From Roseiarcus sp963820795 (GTDB lineage Bacteria; Pseudomonadota; Alphaproteobacteria; Rhizobiales; Beijerinckiaceae), in contig CAWGBJ010000018.1 in assembly GCA_963820795.1 (NCBI GenBank), positions 1 through 64,000 of the forward strand: a DNA stretch of 64,000 nucleotides. The letters are read 5' to 3'. The translations under genes and the position numbers were made by a program. Shown one piece after another: positions 63,318-64,000 of the stretch (its first letter is position 1; every line of letters begins with the position of its first letter). The notes under the pieces are model-generated. The model was not told the DNA's origin and ran no database searches. It saw only the letters and a program-made list of their open reading frames with translations.

Positions 63318-63568
63318 AGCTCGTCTTCAGCGAGCGCGCCTGGGAGGATTACCTCAATTGGCAGGCGAATGATCCCAGGTTGCTTGCGCGCCTGAATGGA
63401 CTCATCAAGGAATGCGCGCGTACGCCGTTCTCCGGGACCGGAAAGCCCGAGCCGCTCCGCGGGCGCCTGTCCGGCTGGTGGTCTCGGCGACTGACGCAGG
63501 AGCACCGTCTTGTATACAAGCCGTCTGATGATGGGCTCCTGATCGCGCAATGCCGCTATCCCGATTGA
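63314..63568 (+). CDS. yoeB: Txe/YoeB-family toxin
   Basis: 84 residues from a GTG. KLVFSERAWEDYLNWQANDP, LLARLNGLIKECARTPFSGTG, PEPLRGRLSGWWSRRL and QEHRLVYKPSDD are the full YoeB pattern, including the catalytic Glu, Arg and the C-terminal His-Tyr pairing region. A ribosome-dependent mRNA endonuclease of the RelE fold. Length and order are typical. Confidence 0.93.
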   Translation: MKLVFSERAWEDYLNWQANDPRLLARLNGLIKECARTPFSGTGKPEPLRGRLSGWWSRRLTQEHRLVYKPSDDGLLIAQCRYPD

Positions 63569-63600
63569 GCCAAATCGGGGAGAGACGTTCTGGCGAGGCC

Positions 63601-63691
63601 ACCGTCACCCCGAGGCTTTCGTCGACGGATTCCTGCTCTCCGCACCCCATCCGGCGCTTCGCGCCACTTTCCCCACTTTGTGGAGAAGGGG
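63601..63691. repeat. Mosaic intergenic repeat, copy 3
   Basis: CTTTCGTCGACGGATTCCTG, CACCCCATCCGGCGCTTCGC, then CCACTTTGTGGAGAAGGGG, nearly the same as the copy at 36051-36151, 27.5 kb away. It lies between yoeB and the convergent decarboxylase gene. Confidence 0.8.
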
Positions 63692-63724
63692 CGACGCGCC
63701 GGCCGCGCGCAACTCCGCCAGCGC

Positions 63725-64000
63725 CTAGATCACATACGATTTCAGCGGCGCAAAGCCGTTGAAGCCGACCGAGGAATAGGTGGTCGTATAGGCGCCTGTT
63801 CCTTCGATCAGAACCTTCGCGCCGATCTCGAGCGAGACTGGCAGCGGGTAGGGCTCCTGTTCGTAGAGGACGTCGACGGAATCGCAGCTGGGTCCGGCGA
63901 TCACGCAGGGGGCGACCGGGTCGTCGTCATGGTCGGTGCGGATCGGATAGCGGATCATTTCGTCCGTCGTCTCGGCGAGGCCGTTGAACTTGCCGATGTC
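63725..64000 (-). CDS. Ornithine/lysine decarboxylase (type III PLP), C-terminal part
   Basis: The last 91 codons of a gene that continues beyond the right edge. CVIAGPSCDSVDVLYEQEPY is the substrate-specificity and active-site segment (Cys and Asp from the dimer partner), followed by LEIGAKVLIEGTGAYTTTYS and FNGFAPLKSYVI at the C-terminus. The enzyme makes putrescine or cadaverine. The family match is strong; ornithine versus lysine cannot be decided. Confidence 0.9.
   Translation of the reverse strand, partial: DIGKFNGLAETTDEMIRYPIRTDHDDDPVAPCVIAGPSCDSVDVLYEQEPYPLPVSLEIGAKVLIEGTGAYTTTYSSVGFNGFAPLKSYVI

Overview
This is a high-GC stretch of an alphaproteobacterial chromosome. The gene content (alphaproteobacterial ctaA/ctaB cluster, DUF6481, DUF2189 and three bestrophin-like DUF4239 proteins, RES/Xre and BrnT/BrnA modules, a type III PLP ornithine/lysine decarboxylase at the right edge) fits the Hyphomicrobiales (Rhizobiales). 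A Beijerinckiaceae/Methylocystaceae-like host is a guess, not something the sequence proves. No rRNA, tRNA or CRISPR array was recognised.

Layout. 0-5.7 kb: a decayed quinone-oxidoreductase gene facing a frameshifted MarR regulator, dxs (first enzyme of the MEP isoprenoid pathway, frameshifted near its C-terminus), a frameshifted double PRC-barrel protein, and the first DUF4239 membrane protein. 6.6-11.1 kb: an accessory block with BrnT/BrnA, Phd/PIN, a leftover BrnA tail, and a heavily frameshifted TIR - NB-ARC - TPR protein, a fossil of an NLR-like defence gene. 11.6-26.3 kb: mostly core genes: ettA, a SohB-type protease, a cytochrome-oxidase assembly and haem A cluster (ctaB, a 47-residue one-helix protein, a DUF420 protein, a divergent haem-copper-oxidase subunit-I-like protein, a TlpA thioredoxin, and ctaA on the other strand), homoserine dehydrogenase and two transporters. 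26.8-35.4 kb: small membrane and lipoprotein genes, a frameshifted methyltransferase, a nitrate/taurine/NMT1-type ABC importer split over two places, a cytochrome c, 8-oxoguanine deaminase and an SDR. 35.4-43.3 kb: mosaic repeats, a damaged DUF559 gene, phhB, a second DUF4239 gene plus a truncated copy, ppx/gppA-rlmE, a glycosyltransferase and methyltransferase pair, and the third DUF4239 gene. 43.4-53.6 kb: small redox enzymes, two divergent DHFR-like proteins, an MsbA-like exporter, Nudix, TetR plus acyltransferase, an LCM-type methyltransferase and a RES/Xre toxin-antitoxin. 53.7-60.6 kb: a secreted phosphoesterase coupled to an orphan solute-binding protein, then a sugar ABC importer with an AraF-like binding protein. 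60.9-63.7 kb: mobile debris: the inner ends of two same-orientation IS3-like copies around a DUF1932 dehydrogenase, an alkyltransferase-like gene, a REP-associated transposase tail, and YefM/YoeB.

Two themes run through the window. First, single-base frameshifts hit both dispensable genes (TIR protein, MarR, oxidoreductase) and a normally essential one (dxs); some may be assembly indels, others are clearly decay. Second, there are four toxin-antitoxin modules, three with visible promoter/operator palindromes, two of which place the transcription start almost on the first ATG.
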